Shown piece by piece: positions 46,141 through 55,365 of a DNA stretch of 64,000 bases. A model generated the notes under the pieces. It made no database searches, was not told where the DNA came from, and was given only the letters and a program-made list of their open reading frames with translations. Both the position numbers and the translations under genes were made by a program. Source of the stretch: Psychroserpens damuponensis (lineage in GTDB: Bacteria; Bacteroidota; Bacteroidia; Flavobacteriales; Flavobacteriaceae); contig NZ_JXJO01000023.1 in NCBI RefSeq assembly GCF_000826655.1, positions 62,001 through 126,000 of the forward strand, read 5' to 3'. Within the stretch, counting starts at the first letter, position 1, and the number at the start of each line of letters is the position of its first letter.

Positions 46141-48140
46141 GATGTTCTTAAAACAATGGTTTGATTTTGTTTTACTTTAATACCTTTATTCACAGATTGC
46201 GACGTTATAGTCCCAGCACCTTCCATTTTTACTTTGAGTCCCATGTTCTCTAATAATGCTAAGGCATCCATAGCAGGTAAGCCAATTACACTTGGCATTA
46301 TGGTTTTATAGGTTTGAGCCGTTTCATAAAACATGTGGTAATCTGCATCAGTTTTTTTATCTACAACCTCTAAAGACTCTAAAGCGTCTACCAAAGGTGT
46401 TTCGGTATAAATTTTTTGAGCTATTCTTTTAAATACAGGACCAGAAACATCTGCTCCATAAATACCTATTTTTGTACTCGGTTTGTGTATTACTACGATA
46501 CATGAATATTTTGGGTTATCTGCTGGAAAATAACCTGCAAAAGACGACACGTACTTTCTATCTTTTCTCCACGCTTCGTAATCATTATAATCTGTTCTTG
46601 CTGTTCCAGTTTTTCCTGCCATTGAAAAATTTTCAGAATACATTCTTCTTCCAGTTCCTCTAACCACTACATTTTTTAATATCTCTTTGATTTCGGCCAA
46701 TGTTTTATCTGAACATATTTTTTGACTGATCACCTCTTTATCAAAAGTTTCTATTTCTCTATCAAATTCTTTTACTGCATTTATAAATCGTGGCCTCACC
46801 ATTTCACCATTGTTAGCAATAGCATTGTAAAATGTTAAAATTTGCAATGGTGTCATTTGCAAATTATACCCATAAGCCATTGACGGTAATGCATTTTTAC
46901 TCCAAATAGCATCTCCTGGTTCTGGAATAATAGGTTTTCCTTCACCAATTAATGACACTCCAAGAGTATCATGAAGTTTCCAACTTTTGAGACGGTTGAG
47001 AAATTTTCTAGGCTGCTCTGAATAGTGATCATCAACAATTGTCGCCATACCAATATTAGATGACACCTCTAAAGCTCTTGCTGCTGAAATTTTACCATAA
47101 CCACGAGAATCGGTTATTGTTCTGCGATAAAAACGCTTACTTCCCTTTTTAGTATCAACAATAGTAGATGTATCAATAACTCTATCTTCTAAAGCTGCCA
47201 TTAAAGCCATGACTTTAAATGTAGATCCAGGTTCATGACTTTCTCCTACAGCATAATTAAGACGCTCATAATAGTTTCCTTTTGTACTCCTACCTAGATT
47301 TGAAATAGCTTTAATTTCACCAGTTTTTACATCCATAACAACGGCACAACCATGATCTGCTTCATAAGTTTCTAACTGCCCTAAAAGCGAATAATGTGCG
47401 ATATCCTGAATATTAACATCTATCGTCGTGTAAATATCATAGCCATCTTGAGGCTCTACTTGATCATAATCAACGATTGGTTTCCACTTACCGCTGCCTA
47501 TTTTCTGCATGAGTCGTTTCCCATTTTTGCCACGTAGATATTTTTTACCGAAATAGCCGTCAATTCCTGGTCTGGTTACATTTCCGTCGTCATCAATCTT
47601 TTCATAACCAATGGTACGCTCAGCAATACCACCCATTGGGTGATCACGCTTTTCTTCTTGAGTCACTATAAGTCCGCCTTTGATTGCGCCAAGATTTAGC
47701 ATAGGAAAGTTTCGCAGTCTAATGTATTCTGAATAGCTAATATTGCGCGCTAGGAGGAAATAGCGATTTCTATCTAACCTTGCTTTTTTAATTCTTTTTA
47801 AATAATAACTGGATGGCTTACCAGAAAACTTAGAAAGTGAATCTGACAAAGGCTTGACAAGCGCATTAAACACATCGTTTTTAGGCTGAATAGCATCAAT
47901 TCTAATATCATACTTTGGGATTGAAGTTGCTAATAAACTTCCATCAGACGAATACACGTTACCTCTATTTGCAGGAATATCCATATCTTGAATGTTACGT
48001 TCTTCTGCCATTGCGATATACGCCTCACCTTGCACAAACTGAATTGTGCATAACTTAAATACCACAGCAAGCGCGAAGACAAACATACTGCCAGCCACGA
48101 AATACAATCTGTTTAATATGTTAGTTTCGGTTATTGCCAC
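46137..48140 (-). CDS. ftsI: Septal class B penicillin-binding protein FtsI (PBP3), PASTA-tailed
   Basis: A 667-residue bitopic transpeptidase. One membrane segment at residues about 10-30 is followed by the dimerisation domain (IPANRGNVYSSDG). The active-site series is HEPGSTFKVMAL (SxxK, near residue 305), SSN (near 362) and GKTGTAR (near 512). A C-terminal PASTA domain (MPSVIGLPAMDALALLENMG, from about residue 617) is absent in E. coli FtsI but usual in Bacteroidota. It cross-links septal peptidoglycan with FtsW. It lies 4 bp after ftsL. Confidence 0.93.
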   Translation of the reverse strand: MAITETNILNRLYFVAGSMFVFALAVVFKLCTIQFVQGEAYIAMAEERNIQDMDIPANRGNVYSSDGSLLATSIPKYDIRIDAIQPKNDVFNALVKPLSDSLSKFSGKPSSYYLKRIKKARLDRNRYFLLARNISYSEYIRLRNFPMLNLGAIKGGLIVTQEEKRDHPMGGIAERTIGYEKIDDDGNVTRPGIDGYFGKKYLRGKNGKRLMQKIGSGKWKPIVDYDQVEPQDGYDIYTTIDVNIQDIAHYSLLGQLETYEADHGCAVVMDVKTGEIKAISNLGRSTKGNYYERLNYAVGESHEPGSTFKVMALMAALEDRVIDTSTIVDTKKGSKRFYRRTITDSRGYGKISAARALEVSSNIGMATIVDDHYSEQPRKFLNRLKSWKLHDTLGVSLIGEGKPIIPEPGDAIWSKNALPSMAYGYNLQMTPLQILTFYNAIANNGEMVRPRFINAVKEFDREIETFDKEVISQKICSDKTLAEIKEILKNVVVRGTGRRMYSENFSMAGKTGTARTDYNDYEAWRKDRKYVSSFAGYFPADNPKYSCIVVIHKPSTKIGIYGADVSGPVFKRIAQKIYTETPLVDALESLEVVDKKTDADYHMFYETAQTYKTIMPSVIGLPAMDALALLENMGLKVKMEGAGTITSQSVNKGIKVKQNQTIVLRTS

Positions 48141-48144
48141 GTTA

Positions 48145-48462
48145 TCAATTCTGTGTTTTTACTTTTATTTTTATTGGTGGATTTTCTGAAATTAGCAATC
48201 CTTTCTTTTTCATTTCAATTTCAATTTGAGATGCTTTTTTTAGCCTCATCAAAGTGCCTCGTCCATCTACAAATTGAGATCTTAAATCTTTAGCTTCGTT
48301 TTTTAATCGCGCAATTTCATAGACCTTTTGATCTGCACTATGCGAACTTGCAATCATTATGATTGCTAATACCGAAATGAAAATGATAATCCTCCAATTT
48401 TTGAACGAATCATCACTCACTAAAAATTTACCTCTTAATATGCTGTAAATGTTCTTTTTCAT
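48145..48462 (-). CDS. ftsL: Cell division protein FtsL
   Basis: A 105-residue bitopic protein: a cytoplasmic N-terminus of about 25 residues, one membrane helix (IIIFISVLAIIMIASS) and a periplasmic heptad-like coiled coil (VYEIARLKNEAKDLRSQFVD). It has low sequence conservation, as usual for FtsL, but size, topology and position between rsmH and ftsI identify it. It forms the FtsQLB scaffold. It overlaps rsmH by 4 bp. Confidence 0.85.
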   Translation of the reverse strand: MKKNIYSILRGKFLVSDDSFKNWRIIIFISVLAIIMIASSHSADQKVYEIARLKNEAKDLRSQFVDGRGTLMRLKKASQIEIEMKKKGLLISENPPIKIKVKTQN

Positions 48463-49361
48463 AACTTCTCAGCAATACGAAGCTTTGCACTTCTTGCTCT
48501 GTTATTTATTTTTATTTCTTCTTTTGTTGGAATTATTAATCCGCCAACTTTTTTTAGTGGTACTTCAAAATTTCCAAATACATCACGCTCTGGCTCTCCT
48601 TCAAATAGACCATTTCTAATAAATCGCTTAACTAATCTATCTTCTAACGAGTGATACGAAATCAAACTTAATCGTCCTCCTTTTACTAAAATTTCTGGCG
48701 TTTGCTCCAAAAACTCTTTTAAGGCTTCAATTTCTTGATTCACTTCAATACGAATGGCTTGATAAATTTGAGCCAAGACCTTGTTTTCTCTTTGATGATT
48801 TAAAAACTTTTTAAGCGCTAACTTCAATTGCTCGCTTGTTTTTATCTCGTTATCTTTTCTTGCCATCACAATTGCACTTGCCATTGCTGGCGCTTGTCGC
48901 AATTCTCCATACTGAAACAACACTTGCCTAATTTGTTCCTCATCATAATCATTAATCACATGATAAGCTGACAATGCATCATCCTGATTCATTCTCATAT
49001 CTAAATCTGCTTCAAAACGCGTAGAAAAACCACGTTCGGCAACATCAAATTGATGTGATGACACACCAAAATCTGCCAAAATACCATCAACTTGCTTTAC
49101 ACCATGAAATCTTAAAAAACGCTTTGCATACCTAAAGTTTTCATTTATTAATGTAAAACGGCCATCATCAATTGCATTTAAAAGCGCATCCTTATCTTGA
49201 TCAAAAGCGAATAACTTTCCGTTAGGTCCTAAATGCTTTAATATCTCCTTACTATGACCACCACCTCCAAAGGTGACATCAACGTAAACACCGTCAGGTT
49301 TAATATCTAAACCATCAACAGTTTCTTTAAGCAATACAGGGTTATGATATTCCATCTTCAT
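48459..49361 (-). CDS. rsmH: 16S rRNA (cytosine1402-N4)-methyltransferase
   Basis: A 300-residue SAM-dependent methyltransferase starting M(K)MEYHNPVLLKETVDGL. The ATG at 49361 or at 49355 is the start; MEYHNPVLL is the more usual N-terminus. VDVTFGGGGHSKEIL near residue 27 binds SAM, and ADFGVSSHQFD near residue 96 and LISYHSLEDRLVKRF near residue 213 are family blocks. It modifies the ribosomal P-site. It overlaps mraZ by up to 20 bp. Confidence 0.95.
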   Translation of the reverse strand: MKMEYHNPVLLKETVDGLDIKPDGVYVDVTFGGGGHSKEILKHLGPNGKLFAFDQDKDALLNAIDDGRFTLINENFRYAKRFLRFHGVKQVDGILADFGVSSHQFDVAERGFSTRFEADLDMRMNQDDALSAYHVINDYDEEQIRQVLFQYGELRQAPAMASAIVMARKDNEIKTSEQLKLALKKFLNHQRENKVLAQIYQAIRIEVNQEIEALKEFLEQTPEILVKGGRLSLISYHSLEDRLVKRFIRNGLFEGEPERDVFGNFEVPLKKVGGLIIPTKEEIKINNRARSAKLRIAEKL

Positions 49362-49809
49362 CGTCTTGTCCCATTACTTCTTCAGCTAAATCGGCAAAGT
49401 CTCCAGTTGCGTCATCAATAGCTTTTTCATATTTATCTTTATCCCAAATTTCAATAATGTTGATTGCAGACGACACTACGATGTCTTTGGTAATTCCTGA
49501 AAAAGCAACTAAATCTTTAGGAATTAACAATCGTCCTGCCGAATCAACCTCAACCTGCTTTAAACCAGCCGTAAAACGACGAATGAAATCATTATTTTTC
49601 TTTTTGAAGCGATTAAGCTTATTCACCTTTTGCATCAAAACTTCCCACTCTGTCATAGGATATAATTCCAAACAAGGTTGAAAAACCGCACGTTTAAGCA
49701 CAAAACCATTTTGCAACACAGGAAGCAACTGCTTTTTTATGGCAGCAGGTAACATGAGCCTTCCTTTGGCATCAACTTTACACTCGTATGTTCCTATTAA
49801 AGGGTTCAA
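49342..49809 (-). CDS. mraZ: Transcriptional regulator MraZ
   Basis: A 155-residue protein with two AbrB-like SpoVT/MraZ repeats. The first has YECKVDAKGRLMLPAAIKK near residue 8; the second has VEVDSAGRLLIPKDL near residue 90, both with the DxxGR motif that contacts DNA. In other bacteria MraZ forms rings that repress the dcw operon by binding repeated GTG-containing boxes. Three such boxes lie just upstream here (49864-49887). It is the first gene of the cluster. Confidence 0.95.
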   Translation of the reverse strand: MNPLIGTYECKVDAKGRLMLPAAIKKQLLPVLQNGFVLKRAVFQPCLELYPMTEWEVLMQKVNKLNRFKKKNNDFIRRFTAGLKQVEVDSAGRLLIPKDLVAFSGITKDIVVSSAINIIEIWDKDKYEKAIDDATGDFADLAEEVMGQDDEDGIS

Positions 49810-49843
49810 AATGATTGATTTACTAACTATAACGATTAAGAAT

Positions 49844-49851
49844 CAAAGATA
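49844..49851 (-). promoter_or_regulatory. -7 element of the mraZ/dcw promoter
   Basis: The minus strand reads TATCTTTG, an exact TAnnTTTG match, about 35 bases before the ATG at 49809. The -33 region has no TTG and is occupied by the GTGG repeats, as would suit a regulated promoter. Confidence 0.5.
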
Positions 49852-49863
49852 TTGAAAATTTTA

Positions 49864-49887
49864 CCACTATTTACCACTATACTCCAC
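49864..49887 (-). promoter_or_regulatory. Probable MraZ operator, three GTGG repeats at 10-bp spacing
   Basis: On the minus strand GTGG occurs at 49887-49884, 49877-49874 and 49867-49864, exactly one helical turn apart, the last two within the longer repeat GTGGTAAA/TA. MraZ is known to bind tandem G-rich boxes with a 10-bp period in front of its own gene. The site covers the -33 region of the mraZ promoter, consistent with repression. Confidence 0.65.
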
Positions 49888-50071
49888 ATTTGTTGATAAA
49901 TTTATAATTGACAAGTTTTTGTAGCGTTCCTATTTCCGAATAAAAACACGTAAACACTTACTATCAGAGAACTAATTTTAAAAAAGGACAACTTATTTCA
50001 ATTGTTAACATCTTCACCTATACTAAACTTTAACGAGTGAAATAATGTGTAAGAGTTTTAATTGAATTACC

Positions 50072-50079
50072 TATATTTG
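50072..50079 (+). promoter_or_regulatory. -7 promoter element upstream of the alpha/beta hydrolase gene
   Basis: TATATTTG is an exact TAnnTTTG match 27 bases before the ATG at 50106. No -33 TTG was found. It would make the hydrolase transcript divergent from the dcw cluster across a 296-bp gap. Confidence 0.45.
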
Positions 50080-50105
50080 TTTTTAAGTAAAATGACTAAC
50101 CATTA

Positions 50106-50870
50106 ATGGCACACCGTTTAAAGAAAGAGAAAGACTATAGGTATATTGAAGTTGGAGAAGGCAAACCTTTAATCGTTTTACACGGTTTAATGGGTGGTTT
50201 GAGTAATTTTGATGCTGTAACTACCTATTTTAGCGAAAAAGGCTATAAGGTGATCATCCCTGAACTGCCTATTTACACCATGTCACTTATTAAAACCAAT
50301 GTTAAAAATTTTGCAAAATACCTGCATGATTTTATAGAATTCTTGGGATTTGACAGCGTTATTTTACTCGGAAATTCGCTTGGCGGACATATTGGTCTAT
50401 ATCACACCAAATTATACCCTGAAAAAGTTAAAGCACTCATCATCACTGGTAGTTCTGGTTTATACGAAAGCGCCATGGGTGGAGGCTACACTAAACGTGG
50501 TGACTACGAGGTGATAAAGAAAAAAGCACAAGATGTATTTTACGATCCTGCAGTTGCTACTAAAGAAATAGTTGATGAAGTTTATGAAACCGTAAATGAC
50601 AGAAATAAGCTCATCAAAACCCTTGCCATTGCAAAGAGTGCAATTCGTCATAATATGGCAAAAGATTTGCCAAAAATGACATTACCTGTTTGCATTATTT
50701 GGGGTAAAAATGACAATGTCACACCTCCTGAAGTAGCTGAAGAATTTAATGAATTATTGCCAAATTCTGAATTATTTTGGATTGACAAATGTGGTCATGC
50801 TGCCATGATGGAACATCCTCAAGAATTTAATGACATCTTAAATGCTTGGCTTGAAAGTAAGAAGCTTTAA
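50106..50870 (+). CDS. Alpha/beta-hydrolase
   Basis: A 254-residue alpha/beta-hydrolase fold protein. LHGLMGGLSNFD near residue 24 forms the oxyanion-hole loop. LLGNSLGGHIGLY near residue 91 contains the nucleophile Ser in GxSxG form. GKNDNVTPP near residue 200 holds the acid residue and KCGHAAMMEHP near residue 225 the catalytic His. No signal peptide, so it is cytoplasmic. Substrate is unknown; fold members cleave esters, lactones or C-C bonds. It is followed at 67 bp by engB in the same direction, an arrangement that may be co-transcribed. Confidence 0.88.
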   Translation: MAHRLKKEKDYRYIEVGEGKPLIVLHGLMGGLSNFDAVTTYFSEKGYKVIIPELPIYTMSLIKTNVKNFAKYLHDFIEFLGFDSVILLGNSLGGHIGLYHTKLYPEKVKALIITGSSGLYESAMGGGYTKRGDYEVIKKKAQDVFYDPAVATKEIVDEVYETVNDRNKLIKTLAIAKSAIRHNMAKDLPKMTLPVCIIWGKNDNVTPPEVAEEFNELLPNSELFWIDKCGHAAMMEHPQEFNDILNAWLESKKL

Positions 50871-50937
50871 TTCCCAAAATATATTTTAATTTTAGTTTCT
50901 AATAGTATTTACTTCGGAAATTGGAAAACACAAAACC

Positions 50938-51546
50938 ATGGTCATAAAAACAGCCGAATTTATTGTAAGCAACTCTGAAGTAGACAAATGCCCGAAAGAC
51001 CAGATACCTGAATATGCTTTTATTGGTCGAAGTAATGTTGGTAAGTCCTCACTAATCAACATGATTACCAATCATAAAAATTTAGCTAAGACCTCAGGAC
51101 GTCCTGGAAAAACACAGCTTATTAATCATTTTTTAATTAATAAAGAATGGTTTTTAGTGGATTTACCAGGTTATGGATACGCTAAAGTATCAAAAACTGC
51201 CAAACGAAAATTTCAAAAATTCATCACTAATTATTTTGAAAAACGTCGTCAATTAGTATCAGCATTTGTACTTGTAGATATTAGACATGAACCTCAAAAG
51301 ATTGATTTGGAATTTATGGAGTATTTGGGTATCAGTCAAATTCCGTTTTCGATCATATTTACTAAAGCAGATAAACTAAAGCCAAAAGCTATTGAGCGAC
51401 ATGTTGAAGACTACTGCAATAAGATGTTAGAAACCTGGGAAGAGGTGCCTAGTTATTTAGTCACGTCATCATCAAAAGCTATTGGACGAGAGGACGTATT
51501 ACAATTTATAAGTGATACCAATACTGAGATTGAAGGATTGAGGTAA
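50938..51546 (+). CDS. engB: Ribosome biogenesis GTPase YihA/EngB
   Basis: A 202-residue TRAFAC GTPase. G1 is GRSNVGKSSLIN near residue 30, the G2 threonine lies in SGRPGKTQLINHF, G3 is DLPGYGYA near residue 79, and G4 is TKADK near residue 142 (TKAD form). It is needed for 50S subunit assembly in well-studied bacteria. A start at ATG 50938 gives MVIKTAEFIVSNSEV, the usual family N-terminus. Confidence 0.94.
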   Translation: MVIKTAEFIVSNSEVDKCPKDQIPEYAFIGRSNVGKSSLINMITNHKNLAKTSGRPGKTQLINHFLINKEWFLVDLPGYGYAKVSKTAKRKFQKFITNYFEKRRQLVSAFVLVDIRHEPQKIDLEFMEYLGISQIPFSIIFTKADKLKPKAIERHVEDYCNKMLETWEEVPSYLVTSSSKAIGREDVLQFISDTNTEIEGLR

Positions 51547-51651
51547 GCTATGGCTGAGTCTAACTCATAAAGTTTCACCTGTGTTCAACCTGACTAATAA
51601 CTTACATCTAAAATAGCATGTGCCAAGAATTACTTGAAAACATATAACATA

Positions 51652-51849
51652 ATGGAATTCATTTTTGAATTGATATTACGCTGTATTTTACATTATCCAG
51701 GAGCATATATTAGACGGTTTATATTTGAAGAAGAACATGACATTGAATATTATTTAAAAGACTCCTTAATAAACACCTTTGTATCACTTTTAGTGATTAC
51801 TTTTTTAATCGTCATTTTTATTGTTTCAAAACATTTTTTCTTCGGATAA
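51652..51849 (+). CDS. Small membrane protein, uncharacterised
   Basis: Sixty-five residues from ATG 51652 (MEFIFELILRCILHYPGAYI). A TTG start at 51634 is possible but gives an atypical N-terminus. There is an amphipathic aromatic first helix, an acidic middle (FEEEHDIEYYLKD) and a C-terminal membrane segment (FVSLLVITFLIVIFIVS). It lies 105 bp after engB in the same direction and ends 7 bp before the end of a convergent permease gene. The composition looks coding and membrane-directed. I do not recognise the family. Confidence 0.55.
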   Translation: MEFIFELILRCILHYPGAYIRRFIFEEEHDIEYYLKDSLINTFVSLLVITFLIVIFIVSKHFFFG

Positions 51850-51856
51850 AGGCTTT

Positions 51857-52951
51857 TTAACTCTTCACATCCAAAGCGTCTCTCAACGCATTTCCAATTA
51901 ACATAAAAGACATAACTAGGACCATAATACAAATTCCTGGAATTAGTGCTAAATAAGGTTTCCCGAGAATGATATAATTATAATGATCTTTTATCATTGC
52001 TCCCCAACTTGCCATTGGTGGTTGTGCTCCAATACCAAGAAAACTCAAGCCACTTTCTATAAGAATAGCTGCAGCAAAATTAGCTGCAGAAATGACAATG
52101 ATTGGCGCCATGATATTTGGCAAAATATGTTTAGTAATAATTCTATAATCATTGAAACCCATGGCCTTAGCAGCAGTAACATATTGCATTTCTTTTGCGC
52201 TTATTATTTGTCCGCGAACTACTCTAGCCACTTCTACCCACATGGTTAAACCTACAGCTATAAATACTTGCCAAAATCCTTTATCTAAGGCCAAAGTAAT
52301 AGCTATAACTAATAAAAGCGTGGGAATTGACCAAGTCACATTAATAATCCACATGATGAAAGCATCAATTTTCCCTCCATAATATCCAGCAATACTTCCG
52401 AAGAAAATACCAATTACCAATGAAATAAAAACAGCAATGAATCCTATAGAAAAAGAAATTCTAGAGCCTACCAAAACTCTACTTAGTAAATCTCTTCCGT
52501 ATTTATCTGTACCAAAAAGAAAGGTTTTATTTTGAATATAAGGCTTATAATTGTCGTTAGGAAAAACGTTTAGATTGATAGATTTATCTGCTCCAACTAA
52601 ACCATCTGAAGCGTATTCTGTATACAGTAAGGTATTGTTTTCTATTTTATATTTTGATATTGGAATTTCTGTATCACTACTTTTGGTTCCAAATAATAAT
52701 TTTGAAGCGAAGTTTTGATTGTTTTCTATTTCCGAAGGAATACTAAGCATTTGCACCTCAAAACCGGGACGTTGAGAATGGATTGACAAGTGCATTTGAT
52801 TGGCGTTTTGAGAATGGTCTGGCGCAATCACATAAGCAAACAATGATAATAGGCCAATTATTACAATTAGGCAAAAACTTAAAACGCCCCAAAAATTCTT
52901 TTTGAATTTTCGGAGCGCTAATTGTGATAATGAGTCGCTTGTGTTGCTCAT
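51857..52951 (-). CDS. ABC transporter permease, OppC/DppC family
   Basis: A 364-residue inner-membrane permease. TM1 lies at about 22-43. FLFGTDKYGRDLLSRVLVGSR near residues 144-164 is the family signature that precedes the permease domain. TM2-6 follow, with AAKAMGFNDYRIITKHILPN near residue 262 as the EAA loop that contacts the ATPase. The segment between TM1 and the signature is longer than usual by roughly 50-60 residues. Oligopeptide or nickel transporters need a second permease (OppB), two ATPases and a binding protein; none is adjacent, so partners must be elsewhere. It abuts the protease gene by 1 base. Confidence 0.85.
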   Translation of the reverse strand: MSNTSDSLSQLALRKFKKNFWGVLSFCLIVIIGLLSLFAYVIAPDHSQNANQMHLSIHSQRPGFEVQMLSIPSEIENNQNFASKLLFGTKSSDTEIPISKYKIENNTLLYTEYASDGLVGADKSINLNVFPNDNYKPYIQNKTFLFGTDKYGRDLLSRVLVGSRISFSIGFIAVFISLVIGIFFGSIAGYYGGKIDAFIMWIINVTWSIPTLLLVIAITLALDKGFWQVFIAVGLTMWVEVARVVRGQIISAKEMQYVTAAKAMGFNDYRIITKHILPNIMAPIIVISAANFAAAILIESGLSFLGIGAQPPMASWGAMIKDHYNYIILGKPYLALIPGICIMVLVMSFMLIGNALRDALDVKS

Positions 52952-52952
52952 T

Positions 52953-55142
52953 CTAGTTCTTTACAGACGTCGCTACTTTTTTAATTTCGTAGGTCATTTT
53001 AAGGTCATTTAATACATTAAGTGCCTCTTCAATATAAACATCTTTACTTAAGCTAGAATGCCAACGTACGCGTTTTTCTTTTAAAATTGAATCTTTATCC
53101 ATCAATTTCATCTCATATGGCAATGACTCAAATGTTAGATTTGTTGTATAATCAGATAGTTTTTCAAAACGCTTAGACTCTTCTTCATTAATGTTTAAAG
53201 TTTTTTTATAATCTTCGTAATTAAGCGAGTACATTTCTCTATCTCTTATTCTTTTTACCCATTTAGCATTTTCGTCGATAAGTTTTAACTGCTCGTTGTT
53301 TGCCATACGCTTTTTACTGTTTGCGATAGTTGTATCATAATCATAATAACTTCCCCAAACTTTATAATCTGCAGCTTGTATTTTATCCCAAGCTAATGGA
53401 TTTTCTTGATCTTTTTCTCCAATATCAATGTAGCTATAACGGTCTGGCACAACGACATCACTTTTAACACCTTCTAACTGTGTTGAACCGCCATTAATTC
53501 TATAGAATTTTTGAGTTGTAAATTTTAAAGCTCCCATATCGCCTTCGCTATTTTGTCTTACCATACGGTTAAGATCTAATACGTTTTGTACAGTACCTTT
53601 ACCGTAAGTTTGCTTACTTCCAATAACGATTGCTCTTTTATAATCTTGCATTGCTGCTGCTAATATTTCTGAAGCTGAAGCAGATAATTCATTAACTAAG
53701 ATCACTAAAGGTCCATCCCAAACAATAGATTTATCTCTATCAGTTAAAATTTCTTTAGGCTCACCAGCCGTTTTAACTTGCACAATAGGTCCTTCTTCAA
53801 TAAACAATCCTCCCATATCTACAACAGTTTGTAAAGATCCTCCTCCATTATTTCTCAAATCGAGCACGATACCTTCTACACCTTCTTCTTTTAAGCGCTC
53901 TAACTCGCGTTTTATATCTGATGCGGCATTTCGATTGTTGTAATCTTCAAAATCTACATAAAACTTTGGCAGGTTTATCACACCAAATTTCTTATCATCT
54001 TTAATTACTGTAGATGATTTAGCGTAGGTTTCTTCTAACTCTACAATATCTCTTTTAATGGTAATATCTTCAATTGTACCATCTACTTTTTTTAGTGTTA
54101 AGGTTACATTTGTACCTTTTGGACCTTTGATAAATTTAATGGCATCATCTAAACGCATACCAACAATATTGACACTTTCTTCTTCATCTTCCTGCTTCAC
54201 TTTCATGATTTGATCACCAACCTCTAATTCATTTTGTCTCCAAGCTGGACCACCACTAATAATTTCATTGACTATAGTGGCATCCATTTTTTTCTGAAGC
54301 CTAGCTCCAATACCTTCAAAATTTCCAGACATTGCTACATCAAAGCGATCTTTATCTTCTGGCGCAAAATAGAATGTATGCGGATCAAACTCCTCTACAA
54401 TTGCATTGATAAACACCGCAAACCAATCTTTACGCTGTCTATCATCTATAAAATCATAAAGCTCATCTAGAGATCTTTTTGTTGCATCTCTAGCATCTGC
54501 TTCTAAATCTTTTGTAGATTTTTTTAATATCTCATCATTTGCTTTTTGAAGTTTTTCATATGCAGCAGCGCTCATATCTTCTAAAGTAATGTCGTTGTTT
54601 TTAGCAAATTCTTGATCGCTTAATAAATCGTCATAGTTAGCAATTGTAGAAAATTTTAATTGTTGTCTCCAACGCTCTTTCATTTGCTTTTTAGATGTCA
54701 CATAGCTTAACTTTTTATAGTCTGTTGAAAAATCTTCAGCTCTTGAAAAATTAAAAGGTTGAGACAACACTTCTTTATAAAGGTTTTTTGATTCTGAAAT
54801 TCGCTTCAATAAGCGTTCATGCGTTAAATTAAAGAACGTAAGATCGTAAGCTTTAATTTGATCATCTAATTGGTCTTTGTAAGCGGCAAACTCTTCTATA
54901 TCTGACTTATAAAAATAGCGCTTAAACGGGTCTAGTTGTTCTAAATAGTCTGTAAAAACAGCTTCAGAGAATCCATCGTTTATATCCTGCGGACTAAAAT
55001 GTCCTTCTTCTAAAACGTAAGTAATTAATTGAATTAACAATTTATCTTTATTAGGATCTTGAAATTTCTTAGTAGTAAAACTGCAAGAGGCAAATGCTAA
55101 TAGCAAAACCAATAGTGACAGTTTATAATTCCTTTTCATCAT
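52953..55142 (-). CDS. Carboxy-terminal processing protease (Prc/Tsp, S41)
   Basis: A protein of about 729 residues. The start region has ATGs at 55151, 55142 and 55139; I use 55142 (MMKRNYKLSL), which puts a lipobox LAFASC near residue 20, suggesting an outer- or inner-membrane lipoprotein facing the periplasm. A PDZ domain near residue 240-330 and the S41 catalytic block ELSASASEILAAAMQDYKRA (near residue 480) with the lysine of TYGKGTVQ give the Ser-Lys dyad. A DUF3340-like C-terminus follows. It degrades or trims periplasmic proteins tagged by apolar C-termini. It shares an operon-like junction with the permease gene. Confidence 0.9.
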   Translation of the reverse strand: MMKRNYKLSLLVLLLAFASCSFTTKKFQDPNKDKLLIQLITYVLEEGHFSPQDINDGFSEAVFTDYLEQLDPFKRYFYKSDIEEFAAYKDQLDDQIKAYDLTFFNLTHERLLKRISESKNLYKEVLSQPFNFSRAEDFSTDYKKLSYVTSKKQMKERWRQQLKFSTIANYDDLLSDQEFAKNNDITLEDMSAAAYEKLQKANDEILKKSTKDLEADARDATKRSLDELYDFIDDRQRKDWFAVFINAIVEEFDPHTFYFAPEDKDRFDVAMSGNFEGIGARLQKKMDATIVNEIISGGPAWRQNELEVGDQIMKVKQEDEEESVNIVGMRLDDAIKFIKGPKGTNVTLTLKKVDGTIEDITIKRDIVELEETYAKSSTVIKDDKKFGVINLPKFYVDFEDYNNRNAASDIKRELERLKEEGVEGIVLDLRNNGGGSLQTVVDMGGLFIEEGPIVQVKTAGEPKEILTDRDKSIVWDGPLVILVNELSASASEILAAAMQDYKRAIVIGSKQTYGKGTVQNVLDLNRMVRQNSEGDMGALKFTTQKFYRINGGSTQLEGVKSDVVVPDRYSYIDIGEKDQENPLAWDKIQAADYKVWGSYYDYDTTIANSKKRMANNEQLKLIDENAKWVKRIRDREMYSLNYEDYKKTLNINEEESKRFEKLSDYTTNLTFESLPYEMKLMDKDSILKEKRVRWHSSLSKDVYIEEALNVLNDLKMTYEIKKVATSVKN

Positions 55143-55365
55143 ATCAATCATATTTTATTAAATGTAAATTAAATAACCTTATCCTATTTAAAAGGTAATA
55201 AAACTTGTAGATTATTTACATAATTTCTACTAAAGTAAAAGAAAAAACCATGCCAATAAAATGAGAAGCTAATAATTTTTTGTTAAAGCTTTATTTATAG
55301 GAATTTCAAGCGTCTTTACGTATTTTAGCGACACGCAAACAATTAGAAAAACCATTCTTTTTTTT

